Origin: an uncultured Bacteroidota bacterium
GTDB taxonomy: Bacteria > Bacteroidota > Bacteroidia > Flavobacteriales > Flavobacteriaceae
Reading direction: 5' to 3'
DNA: 10,148 nt
Assembly: GCA_903888655.1 (NCBI GenBank)
Contig: CAISUR010000251.1
Span: forward strand, 1 to 10,148
This document shows, piece after piece, positions 1-6,699 of the stretch; the stretch's first letter is position 1, and every line of letters starts with the position of its first letter. The notes under the pieces are model-generated. The model did no database searches. It was not told the origin of the DNA and was given only the letters and a program-made list of their open reading frames with translations. The position numbers and the translations under genes are program-made.

Positions 1-191
1 AAACCCAATTCACGCACGGTTTCACCCACTTGTTGATTTCTCAAAAAAGTAATGATTTTTTTTCCATAAATAGTTGAAATCATTAATGATAAAATCAATG
101 CTAATGAAGAACGAAACGTGATGTATTGAAACACTCCAGCTCCCGGAACATCCAATGTTTTGTCTAAATATTCAAATAAGTAGTATAACAT
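1..191 (-). CDS. mraY: MraY, phospho-N-acetylmuramoyl-pentapeptide transferase (partial, N-terminal 63 residues)
   Basis: This is the 5' end of a gene that runs off the left edge. Reading leftwards from an ATG at 191, the frame stays open and begins MLYYLFEYLDKTLDVPGAG, followed by a hydrophobic segment at about residues 27-42 and then the stretch QQVGETVREL at 54-62. That N-terminus, with one membrane helix and the conserved QxVRELG-like stretch, is typical of MraY. MraY is the integral membrane enzyme that transfers phospho-MurNAc-pentapeptide from UDP to undecaprenyl phosphate to make lipid I. The catalytic aspartates lie beyond the window and cannot be checked. It follows murE by 93 bases in the same direction, as expected in a dcw cluster that lacks murF at this point. 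The family call rests on the N-terminus and context and is quite secure. Confidence 0.9.
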   Translation of the reverse strand, partial: MLYYLFEYLDKTLDVPGAGVFQYITFRSSLALILSLMISTIYGKKIITFLRNQQVGETVRELG

Positions 192-197
192 ATTTTC

Positions 198-232
198 TAG
201 ATTTTAGATATTAGATTATAGATATTAGATTT
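198..232. repeat. Five-unit heptanucleotide tandem repeat (TAGATWW) in the mraY leader
   Basis: On the plus strand the pentamer TAGAT begins at 198, 205, 212, 219 and 226, an exact 7-base period, with A/T-only bases in the two remaining positions. Read with mraY it is a run of ATCTA-containing heptads ending about 7 bases before the mraY start codon. It sits in the untranslated gap between murE and mraY. Its function is unknown. Possibilities are a slippage-prone microsatellite or an unstructured A/U-rich ribosome-landing region. Confidence 0.75.
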
Positions 233-284
233 TTGAATTCTGTCGATATCAGAAATTGTCAATCTATTTCATAAACCCTATTTT

Positions 285-1748
285 TTACTTGTTCATTTGT
301 TCTAAAAATTCTTTTACTATTTTTATATCGTCAAAATCATGGCGAACACCATTAATTTCTTGATACGTTTCATGTCCTTTACCTGCAATTAGAATAATAT
401 CATTGGTGTTTGCCAATTGACACGCTGTTTTTATGGCTTGTTTTCTATCTTCTATCGAAAGTGATTTCTTATAATTTTGCGGTTCCACACCAGCTTCCAT
501 TTCCGCTATTATAACTGCTGGATTTTCGGTTCTGGGATTATCAGACGTGATGATTACTTTATCGCTCATTTGTGTGGCAATGTTTGCCATGATTGGTCTT
601 TTAGTTTTGTCTCTATCACCACCACAACCAACCACAGTAATCAATTGCTCATTTTTAGTTCGAATGTCATTGATAGTTTTCAAAACATTTTCCAAAGCAT
701 CAGGCGTATGTGCATAATCGACTATTGCGGTAATTTTTTGGTTAGAAACAATAAATTGAAAACGACCTGAAACGCTTTCTAATTCTGACAATAATCGCAA
801 TGCCTCAAAACTTTCTATTCCTAACTGAACTGCTGTTGCATAGATTGCTAACAAATTGTAGGCATTGAAAGTTCCTATTAATTTTACCCAAACTTCATTA
901 TCATTAATTTTTAAAAGCAATCCAGACAATTGATTTTCTAAAATTTGAGCTTTATAATCGGAATAGGATTTAAGCGCATAAGTCAATTTTTTGGCATAGG
1001 TATTTTGCAGCATCACCAATCCGTTTTTATCATCGATATTCGTTAATGCGAAAGCTGTTTTGGGTAAATGATCAAAAAAAGATTTTTTTACATCTCTATA
1101 TTCTGCAAAGGTTGGATGATAGTCTAAATGATCGTGTGATAAATTGGTAAAAACGCCTCCTTCAAAATGTAATCCTTCGGTTCTTTTTTGATGAATTCCA
1201 TGAGAACTTACTTCCATAAAACAATAATCACAACCTATTGCAACCATTTGATTTAGGTAATAATTAATGGTTAAAGAATCTGGTGTTGTGTGCGTTGCTT
1301 TATGTTCAACTTCATTCACCATAATTTTTACTGTTGAAAGCAACCCAACTTTGTAACCTGCTTTTTTAAATAATTGATATAAAAGCGATGCTACTGTTGT
1401 TTTTCCATTCGTTCCGGTAATCCCAACCAATTTCAATTTTGACGATGGATTATCATAATAATTATTAGCCATAAAAGCTAAAGCCGAATTGGTATCTTTC
1501 ACTTGAATATAGGTAACTCCCATAACAATAACTTCTGGAAGCTCATCGCAAATAACGGCAATAGCACCAAGGTTTATTGCCTTTTCGATGAAATCATGTC
1601 CGTTAGAAACTGTTCCTCTAATTGCTACAAAAACGTCATTTTCTGTAATTTTTCTCGAATCAAATTCAATTTTATTTACAGCAATTTCTGTAGAGCCTTT
1701 TACAGCTTCAATAGCAACCTTGTATAATATGTCTTTTAAAACAATCAC
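285..1748 (-). CDS. murE: MurE, UDP-MurNAc-L-Ala-D-Glu--meso-diaminopimelate ligase
   Basis: This 487-residue, full-length Mur ligase adds the third amino acid of the peptidoglycan stem peptide in the cytoplasm, using ATP. It has the N-terminal UDP-sugar binding domain (about 1-105), the central ATPase domain with P-loop GITGTNGKTT (109-118), ME-SSHG (178-184) and NLSHDHLDYH (202-211), and the C-terminal domain with GCGGDRDKTKRP (374-385) and AGKGHE (455-460). The lysine pair at 221-222 is where the carbamylated lysine of the family is expected. DNPR at 403-406 is the signature for meso-diaminopimelate rather than lysine, which predicts DAP-type peptidoglycan. The start codon is GTG (1746-1748), which overlaps the TGA stop of ftsI by 4 bases and suggests translational coupling. 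No better ATG lies nearby. The start is slightly less certain than the gene. Confidence 0.97.
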   Translation of the reverse strand: MIVLKDILYKVAIEAVKGSTEIAVNKIEFDSRKITENDVFVAIRGTVSNGHDFIEKAINLGAIAVICDELPEVIVMGVTYIQVKDTNSALAFMANNYYDNPSSKLKLVGITGTNGKTTVASLLYQLFKKAGYKVGLLSTVKIMVNEVEHKATHTTPDSLTINYYLNQMVAIGCDYCFMEVSSHGIHQKRTEGLHFEGGVFTNLSHDHLDYHPTFAEYRDVKKSFFDHLPKTAFALTNIDDKNGLVMLQNTYAKKLTYALKSYSDYKAQILENQLSGLLLKINDNEVWVKLIGTFNAYNLLAIYATAVQLGIESFEALRLLSELESVSGRFQFIVSNQKITAIVDYAHTPDALENVLKTINDIRTKNEQLITVVGCGGDRDKTKRPIMANIATQMSDKVIITSDNPRTENPAVIIAEMEAGVEPQNYKKSLSIEDRKQAIKTACQLANTNDIILIAGKGHETYQEINGVRHDFDDIKIVKEFLEQMNK

Positions 1749-3748
1749 GATAATTCTAATATTATAGTTGAATTTTTTACTAAAGGTTGACCAGCTTGAA
1801 TGGATTGCTTTTTCACCTTACCAATGCCTTTTATTATTACTTTTAATCCTAAATTACCTGCTATTGCTACAGCATCCATTCCAGGTATTCCTTTTAAATC
1901 AGGGATAGTATTGCTATCTTGTGTTTTGGTGTAATCTTGAACATACTTACTTTCCTGTTTATCAATTTTTTTATCAATATTTTTGATTTCATTTGTTGAA
2001 GGAACATCCGTAAAAATTTTTTGCGCTATTCTTTTAAAAACTGGTCCAGCAACATCGGCACCGTAATAATTATTTTTTGATGTGTTAGGTTTATGAACGA
2101 CAACAATACAAGAATACTTCGGTTTTTCAGCAGGAAAATATCCTACAAATGAGGATATATAATGCTTATCCAAACCCCCATTAGTTCCATATCCTGCTTG
2201 AGCAGTTCCCGTTTTTCCTGCCATTGAAAAATCTTTTGAATATAATTTTGCTGCAGTTCCTCTCTTTACCACATTTTGCATAATTGCTCTCAACTTTTTT
2301 ATAGTTTCATCAGAACAAATTTTCGGATTTACGACTTGTTTATCATATTTTTTTATGGTTTTATTCCATTCTTTTATTTCCGAAACAAATTGAGGTTTAA
2401 CCATTTCACCATTATTGGCAATGGCATTATACAACGTTAATGTTTGTAATGGTGTTACTGCTACTCCATAACCAAAAGCCATCCATGGCAAAGAAATAGC
2501 ATTCCAACTTTTATCTGACGGTTGAGGAATTCTCGGACTTCCTTCTCCTTGAAATGGCAATCCGATTGGTTTATTTAAACCCATTCGGTTGATTCTGTCG
2601 ACAAATTCTTTTGGATTGCTTTTATAATTCTCATAAACTGCTTGAACCATAACGGTATTGGATGACACTTCAAATCCTTTTGCTAACGAAATTTTTCCAT
2701 AACCTCCATCATGTGAATCTCTAACTTTTTTCCCTTTAAAATCTAGGATTCCCCCATGTGTATCATATACTTTACTCGTGTCGATTTTATGGTCATCAAG
2801 CAACGCAATCATATCGACTAATTTGAATGTTGACCCCGGCTCATGTGGTTCGGCTACAGCATAATTAATTGTTTCGTAATAATTACCCGATTTTTCATCT
2901 ATTCCTAAATTTGAAATCGCTTTTACTTGACCTGTTTTGGTCTCCATTACTACCACACAACCATGTTCTGCTCCATATTCTTGTAATTGTTTCAATAATG
3001 CATGATGGGCAATATCTTGAATATAAACATCGATGGTAGAAATGACATCATAACCATCTTGAGGATCGACCTCGTTAATATCTCGAATGGGTTTCCATTG
3101 ACCTTTCGCAATTTTTTGCTTTAAAACTTTTCCGTTTTTTCCATTGAGATACGCTCCAAAGGCACCTTCTATTCCTACACGCTTTCTTATTCCATCTTCA
3201 TCCACTTTATCATAACCAATAGTTCGCTCCGCTATTTGTCCAATCGGATGTTCGCGAACGGTTTCTTGCTCTACAATAATTCCGCCTTTATACGCACCTT
3301 TATTAAAAAGTGGCATTTTCTTAATTTTAGAATATTCGGTGTAACTCAAATTTTCAGCAATTAAAGTATATCTGCTTTTATTGGCTCTTGCCGTTCTCAA
3401 TAATGCATTGTAATACGAACTTGGTTTCCCTAAAAGATTTGATAAATCAAGAGCTAACGAATCTACTTTTGCATCAAAATCACTTGCTTTAGGAGCTGCT
3501 GCATCAAAACGGATGGTATAATTTGGAATAGAAGTAGCCAGCAAACTTCCATCAGAGGAATAAATATTACCTTTATTGGCAGGGATAACAAAAGTCTTAA
3601 CCGTTCTATCGGTAGCTAATTTTCGATAATAGTTCCCCTCAACCCACTGGATATTTGTAAGCTTCACCGTGATAGCAATCGCAACCATAAAGATGGCAAA
3701 GGCTACCAAGTAAATTCGATAAGAGATATGTTTATCCTCTAATGCCAT
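1745..3748 (-). CDS. ftsI: FtsI/PBP3-type peptidoglycan D,D-transpeptidase with a C-terminal PASTA domain
   Basis: This 667-residue class B penicillin-binding protein cross-links septal peptidoglycan in the periplasm. It has a short cytoplasmic N-terminus, one membrane anchor (about 12-30), a dimerisation/pedestal region (about 55-225) and a transpeptidase domain (about 235-580). The three active-site motifs are intact: S306-T-F-K309 with the acylated serine, S362-S-N364 and K512-T-G514. After a charged linker (585-612) comes one PASTA-like module (about 614-667). Such a tail is typical of Gram-positive and sporulation PBPs, is absent from E. coli FtsI, and is to my knowledge common in Bacteroidota. 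The ATG overlaps the end of ftsL by 10 bases, and the stop overlaps murE by 4. It should work with FtsL in the divisome. Confidence 0.95.
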   Translation of the reverse strand: MALEDKHISYRIYLVAFAIFMVAIAITVKLTNIQWVEGNYYRKLATDRTVKTFVIPANKGNIYSSDGSLLATSIPNYTIRFDAAAPKASDFDAKVDSLALDLSNLLGKPSSYYNALLRTARANKSRYTLIAENLSYTEYSKIKKMPLFNKGAYKGGIIVEQETVREHPIGQIAERTIGYDKVDEDGIRKRVGIEGAFGAYLNGKNGKVLKQKIAKGQWKPIRDINEVDPQDGYDVISTIDVYIQDIAHHALLKQLQEYGAEHGCVVVMETKTGQVKAISNLGIDEKSGNYYETINYAVAEPHEPGSTFKLVDMIALLDDHKIDTSKVYDTHGGILDFKGKKVRDSHDGGYGKISLAKGFEVSSNTVMVQAVYENYKSNPKEFVDRINRMGLNKPIGLPFQGEGSPRIPQPSDKSWNAISLPWMAFGYGVAVTPLQTLTLYNAIANNGEMVKPQFVSEIKEWNKTIKKYDKQVVNPKICSDETIKKLRAIMQNVVKRGTAAKLYSKDFSMAGKTGTAQAGYGTNGGLDKHYISSFVGYFPAEKPKYSCIVVVHKPNTSKNNYYGADVAGPVFKRIAQKIFTDVPSTNEIKNIDKKIDKQESKYVQDYTKTQDSNTIPDLKGIPGMDAVAIAGNLGLKVIIKGIGKVKKQSIQAGQPLVKNSTIILELS

Positions 3749-4086
3749 AATTTTTTAAAGAAACTTTTTTCTTCTGCTTTTTTAACTTTAATTTTTTGTG
3801 GAGGCACTTGAGAAGGAAAAATCCCTCTTTGCTCCATTTTTTCAGAAACGGTAGATTCCATTCGCAATTTCATTAACTCTGAACGTCTGTCTACAAACTC
3901 CGATCGTAATTCTTTAACCTCATTTGTTAAATCTGCTATTTTGTAAATTTTTTCATCAAACCTATGGGAGTTAGCAATCATAATAATGGCTAAGACCACT
4001 ATAAAAAGTATGAAACGCCAATTTTTAGTAGCGTCTTCATTGACCAAAAATCTTGCTTTTAATATGTTATAAACTCCGCCTTTCAT
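3739..4086 (-). CDS. ftsL: FtsL-like divisome membrane protein
   Basis: This 115-residue bitopic membrane protein has a cytoplasmic segment of about 23 residues, one hydrophobic helix (24-40, rich in I, V, L and A), then a periplasmic charged, heptad-like stretch (about 43-85) that should form a coiled coil, and a lysine-rich tail. This architecture and its place between rsmH and ftsI identify it as the FtsL equivalent, which in other bacteria pairs with FtsB and activates the FtsWI synthase. FtsL proteins share little sequence, so the call rests on topology and position. Its TAG stop lies inside ftsI (10-base overlap). Upstream is a 66-base gap, and AAAAGGA just before the ATG is a possible weak ribosome binding site. 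Confidence 0.85.
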   Translation of the reverse strand: MKGGVYNILKARFLVNEDATKNWRFILFIVVLAIIMIANSHRFDEKIYKIADLTNEVKELRSEFVDRRSELMKLRMESTVSEKMEQRGIFPSQVPPQKIKVKKAEEKSFFKKLWH

Positions 4087-4095
4087 TTTCCTTTT

Positions 4096-4120
4096 ACCAC
4101 AAAGACGCTAAGACGCCAAG
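4096..4120. repeat. Short intergenic repeat element with two GCGTCTT units, between rsmH and ftsL
   Basis: Read in the operon direction (minus strand) this 25-base stretch is CTTG, then GCGTCTTA and GCGTCTTT, then GTGGT. Two octamers that differ only in the last base therefore stand in tandem. It is the only GC-rich patch in an otherwise A/T-rich 66-base gap. From memory, very similar GCGTCTT strings occur as dispersed non-coding repeats in many bacterial genomes, Flavobacteria included. That cannot be confirmed from this window, where it occurs once. Confidence 0.55.
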
Positions 4121-4152
4121 TGTTATAATTATTTTATTTTTGAATTAATAAT

Positions 4153-5061
4153 CTATTTTTTTTCTGCTATTCTTAATTTTGCGCTTCTAGCTCTATTGTT
4201 GATTTTAATTTCGGCTTCAGTAGGAACGATTAACTTTCCTACTAATTGGAATGGAACTGAAAAATTTCCAAAGAAATCGCGTTCTGGTTCGCCATCAAAC
4301 AGACCATTTTTCATAAATCTTTTCACCAAACGGTCTTCTAAAGAATGGTATGAAATCACGCTTAATCTACCTTCTGGCTTTAAGATTTCTAATGATTGCT
4401 GTAAAAATTCTTTCAAAACATCCATTTCTTGATTGACTTCAATTCGGATGGCTTGATAGATTTGTGCCAATATTTTGTTTTTAAATTGATCAGGCAAAAA
4501 ACGTTGCAAAATCAATTTCAATTCATCTGTAGTACTAATTGCTTTGTATTCTCTAGCTTCAAGGATAGTTCTTGCTAAAGCTGGAGCAATTTTCAATTCG
4601 CCATAATCCAAGAAAACTCTTCTCAAATTAGCATCATCGTATTCGTTGATAACTTTATAAGCATCTAAATCGTTTTTTTTACTCATACGCATGTCCAAAT
4701 CGGCATCAAATCGAGTAGAAAATCCGCGTTCTGGCACATCAAACTGATGAGAAGAAACACCTAAATCAGCTAAAATTCCATCTACTTGTTTGATTCCGTG
4801 AAATCTCAAAAAACGTTTGATGTATCTAAAATTCTCTTGTATCAACGTAAATCGTTCGTCCGGCAATGCATTTTCCCAAGCATCTTCATCTTGATCAAAG
4901 GCATACAGTTTTCCGTTTTCGCCAAGTCGATTCAATATCTCTTTCGAATGTCCGCCACCACCAAAAGTGACATCTACGTAAACACCCTCTGGATTAATAT
5001 TTAAACCATCAACGGTTTCTTTGAGCAAAACTGGATTATGATATTCCATTATCGTCGTCAT
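4153..5061 (-). CDS. rsmH: RsmH (MraW), 16S rRNA m4C1402 N4-methyltransferase
   Basis: This 302-residue SAM-dependent methyltransferase modifies the N4 of cytidine 1402 in the decoding centre of 16S rRNA. Visible family motifs are EYHNPVLLKETV (6-17), the SAM-binding DVTFGGGGHS (30-39), FDQD (55-58), ILADLGVSSHQFD (96-108), RIEVNQE (206-212), SYHSLEDRLVK (237-247) and the C-terminal NNRARSAKLR (288-297). The length matches the family. Two starts are possible. The ATG at 5061 overlaps mraZ by 26 bases and has GAGGTGA about 12 bases upstream. The ATG at 5049 gives a protein 4 residues shorter with a 14-base overlap. I keep the first, with modest confidence. Either way it is translationally linked to mraZ. 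Confidence 0.96.
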   Translation of the reverse strand: MTTIMEYHNPVLLKETVDGLNINPEGVYVDVTFGGGGHSKEILNRLGENGKLYAFDQDEDAWENALPDERFTLIQENFRYIKRFLRFHGIKQVDGILADLGVSSHQFDVPERGFSTRFDADLDMRMSKKNDLDAYKVINEYDDANLRRVFLDYGELKIAPALARTILEAREYKAISTTDELKLILQRFLPDQFKNKILAQIYQAIRIEVNQEMDVLKEFLQQSLEILKPEGRLSVISYHSLEDRLVKRFMKNGLFDGEPERDFFGNFSVPFQLVGKLIVPTEAEIKINNRARSAKLRIAEKK

Positions 5062-5509
5062 TTACATTACCCATCACCTCTTCCGCCAAATCCGCAAAAT
5101 CCAAAACAGAATCATCAATTGCTTTTTCGTACAAGTCTTTGTCCCAAATCTCAATAATATTCACCGCTGAAGACAACACAATATCTTTAGAAATTTGAGC
5201 AAAATTGGTCAAGTCTTTCGGAACCAACAATCGTCCTAAATTATCAATCTCAACCACTTTAACACCTGCAGTAAATCGACGAATAAAATCATTGTTTTTC
5301 TTAACAAACCGATTGAGTTTATTGATTTTTTGCATCATTACATTCCACTCCGCCATCGGATACAATTCCAAACAAGGCTGAAAAACAGAACGTTTCAAGA
5401 CAAAACCGTCTTGAAGCGAAGCTGCCAATTGCTTTTTGAAAGGCGCTGGCAAAAGCAGCCTTCCTTTAGCATCAACCTTACATTCGTATGTTCCAATTAT
5501 TGCGTTCAA
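5036..5509 (-). CDS. mraZ: MraZ, AbrB-fold transcriptional regulator of the dcw cluster
   Basis: This 157-residue protein has two SpoVT/AbrB-like half-domains, each marked by the DxxGRxxxP signature: D13-G16-R17-P21 and D89-G92-R93-P97. MraZ forms a ring-shaped oligomer that binds tandem repeats upstream of its own gene and represses the dcw operon in E. coli. Here a matching array of GTGGTA boxes lies at 5553-5599. The initiation codon appears to be TTG (5507-5509): the conserved N-terminus NAIIGTYECKVDAKGR begins immediately after it, there is no in-frame ATG until residue 52, and the only nearby upstream ATG is out of frame and followed at once by a stop. The tail (about 133-157) is acidic and overlaps rsmH. 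It is the first gene of the operon. Confidence 0.95.
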   Translation of the reverse strand: MNAIIGTYECKVDAKGRLLLPAPFKKQLAASLQDGFVLKRSVFQPCLELYPMAEWNVMMQKINKLNRFVKKNNDFIRRFTAGVKVVEIDNLGRLLVPKDLTNFAQISKDIVLSSAVNIIEIWDKDLYEKAIDDSVLDFADLAEEVMGNVNDDDNGIS

Positions 5510-5534
5510 AAACTTAAGTGTTACATGATTTGAG

Positions 5535-5542
5535 CAAAAATA
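5535..5542 (-). promoter_or_regulatory. Predicted -7 box of the mraZ/dcw promoter
   Basis: The minus strand reads TATTTTTG, a perfect match to the Bacteroidota -7 consensus TAnnTTTG. Transcription would start roughly 7-10 bases downstream, giving a leader of only about 20 bases before the TTG start. No TTG -33 element is found 17-23 bases upstream. That space is filled by GTGGTA boxes, so a repressor bound there should block the polymerase. Confidence 0.55.
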
Positions 5543-5552
5543 TAAAATAATT

Positions 5553-5599
5553 TACCACCTTTTACCACTTTCTACCACATTGTTAATAAGTTTTACCAC
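5553..5599 (-). promoter_or_regulatory. MraZ operator: four GTGGTA boxes
   Basis: The minus strand carries GTGGTA at 5594-5599, 5573-5578, 5563-5568 and 5553-5558. The last three are exactly 10 bases apart, one DNA turn, and the first is 21 bases further upstream, about two turns. Published MraZ sites in E. coli are TGGGN units separated by 5 bases, and in Mycoplasma AAAGTG-type units, both with the same 10-base period. The boxes here fit that design as TGGTA separated by 5. They lie 44-90 bases upstream of mraZ over the expected -33 region, so autorepression is the likely role. Confidence 0.8.
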
Positions 5600-5671
5600 T
5601 TTGAAAAAACTTAAATTCGATTAAAAATGATCATTCGTTAAAAAATCATTAGCAAAACATTAAGATTTGTG

Positions 5672-5720
5672 AATTTTTAGAAATATAACTCAATTAAAAT
5701 GAGTTATATTGAGAAAAATT
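5672..5720. repeat. 49-base imperfect palindrome (two 21-base arms)
   Basis: The arm 5672-5692 is the reverse complement of 5700-5720 except for a central three-base mismatch (AGA against GAG in the opposing arm). The inner 11 bases (AATATAACTCA / TGAGTTATATT) and outer 7 bases (AATTTTT / AAAAATT) pair perfectly around a 7-base loop. It lies between two divergent genes, so it cannot be an ordinary terminator for either of them. It may be an operator for a dimeric regulator, a cruciform, or the hairpin of an unrecognised small transcript. Confidence 0.7.
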
Positions 5721-5878
5721 TAATGAAAATTTAATTATGACCATCTGCCAACTTTTACACTTCAATTCGTTAAAATGTTGACAATTAAGACACTTGTTTG
5801 GTTTGAAAAATGGCTTTACAACCTCAATAATCTGCTCCAAAAATTTCAGTAAATACTATGATTTTATAGATAAAAGGC

Positions 5879-5886
5879 TATATTTG
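5879..5886 (+). promoter_or_regulatory. Predicted -7 box for the hydrolase-engB unit
   Basis: TATATTTG matches the Bacteroidota TAnnTTTG consensus perfectly and lies 25 bases before the hydrolase ATG, giving a leader of about 15-20 bases. No clear TTG is found 17-23 bases upstream. The inverted repeat TTTTAT-AG-ATAAAA (5862-5875) sits just upstream of the box, but in such A/T-rich DNA it may be chance. Confidence 0.5.
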
Positions 5887-5911
5887 TAACAATTGAAAAA
5901 AGGTTTTTAAA

Positions 5912-6697
5912 ATGAATAAAATCATTAAAAAAGAAGGACGATACAGCTATTTGGAAGTGGGTGAAGGAACACCCATTGTAATTCTTCATGGATTGATGGG
6001 TGGATTGAGTAATTTTGACGGTGTAGCCAATTATTTCTCTGAAAAGGGATACAAAATTGTGATTCCAGAATTGCCGATATACACCCAAAACATTTTAAAA
6101 ACCAATGTAAAAGCTTTTGCCAAATACGTAAAAGACTTTATCACGTTTAAAGGTTTTGAACGCGTTATTTTACTCGGGAATTCTCTTGGCGGACACATTG
6201 CATTGTACCATGCTAAAATGTATCCTGAAAAAATGCTCGGGCTAGTAATAACCGGCAGCTCTGGGCTTTACGAAAGCGCGATGGGAGATAGTTACCCAAG
6301 AAGAGGTGATTATGACTACATCAAGAAAAAAGCCGAAGCTGTTTTTTACGACCCAAAAATCGCCACCAAAGAAATTGTGGATGAAGTTTATGAAATGGCC
6401 AATGATCGCATCAAATTAATTAAAACTTTAACGATTGCCAAAAGTGCCATTAGACACAATATGGCTAAAGATTTGCCTAAGATGCACATTCCGACTTGCA
6501 TTATTTGGGGGAAAAATGACACGGTTACACCACCCGAAGTGGCTTTAGAATTTAATAATTTATTACCCAATTCTAGTTTGTATTGGATTGATAAATGCGG
6601 CCATGCGGCCATGATGGAGCATCCCGACGAATTTAACCGATTGCTTGAAGTGTGGTTACAAGAAAAGAGTGAAACGCTGAAAAGCATAGCTAAATAA
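5912..6697 (+). CDS. Alpha/beta-hydrolase fold protein, substrate unknown
   Basis: This 261-residue single-domain cytoplasmic protein has no signal peptide. It carries the complete catalytic set of the fold: oxyanion-hole HG at 26-27 after beta strand VIL, the nucleophile elbow GNSLGG (89-94) with Ser91, the acid Asp203 in WGKNDTVTP (199-207), and His231 in CGHAAMMEHPDEF (229-241). This layout resembles the MhpC/carboxylesterase/lipase-like group, which includes esterases, C-C hydrolases and epoxide hydrolases. The Ser nucleophile argues against a haloalkane dehalogenase or epoxide hydrolase. The cap region (about 118-185) is charged and gives no substrate clue. It has its own -7 box and is only 2 bases from engB, so the two are co-transcribed. 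A link to ribosome assembly or cell-wall work is suggested by position only. Confidence 0.9.
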   Translation: MNKIIKKEGRYSYLEVGEGTPIVILHGLMGGLSNFDGVANYFSEKGYKIVIPELPIYTQNILKTNVKAFAKYVKDFITFKGFERVILLGNSLGGHIALYHAKMYPEKMLGLVITGSSGLYESAMGDSYPRRGDYDYIKKKAEAVFYDPKIATKEIVDEVYEMANDRIKLIKTLTIAKSAIRHNMAKDLPKMHIPTCIIWGKNDTVTPPEVALEFNNLLPNSSLYWIDKCGHAAMMEHPDEFNRLLEVWLQEKSETLKSIAK

Positions 6698-6699
6698 AA

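Larger units (their letters stand above)
5510..5911. other. 402-base divergent intergenic region between mraZ and the hydrolase-engB unit
   Basis: No family-recognisable gene is present. From the mraZ side outward it holds a -7 box for mraZ (5535-5542), four GTGGTA boxes (5553-5599), a 10-base perfect palindrome AATGATCATT (5626-5635), a large imperfect dyad (5672-5720), an unproven 25-codon ORF (5775-5852), an inverted repeat TTTTAT-AG-ATAAAA (5862-5875) and a -7 box for the hydrolase (5879-5886). The stretch from about 5600 to 5735 is extremely A/T-rich, while 5737-5850 is less so. Confidence 0.8.

Noticed and set aside
257..262. TTGACA on the minus strand before mraY, as a sigma-70-like -35
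   Set aside because: No -10 or Bacteroidota -7 box follows at proper spacing, and this promoter class is not typical of the phylum. The same holds for TTGACA at 5778 on the plus strand.
477..770. Plus-strand open frame opposite murE
   Set aside because: Antisense shadow of a clearly coding murE frame, with no family features. The same applies to the other frames opposite or out of phase with murE, rsmH, mraZ, the hydrolase and gldB.
4095..4100. A fifth GTGGTA (minus strand) just before ftsL, as a possible internal MraZ site
   Set aside because: It is a single copy without a 10-base partner and is explained as the end of the GCGTCTT repeat element.
5626..5635. Perfect 10-base palindrome AATGATCATT as an operator
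   Set aside because: Short palindromes of this length are common in A/T-rich DNA, and nothing ties it to a regulator.
5864..6088. Minus-strand 74-codon open frame overlapping the hydrolase start
   Set aside because: It lies mostly opposite the well-supported hydrolase coding sequence, and its product resembles no family.
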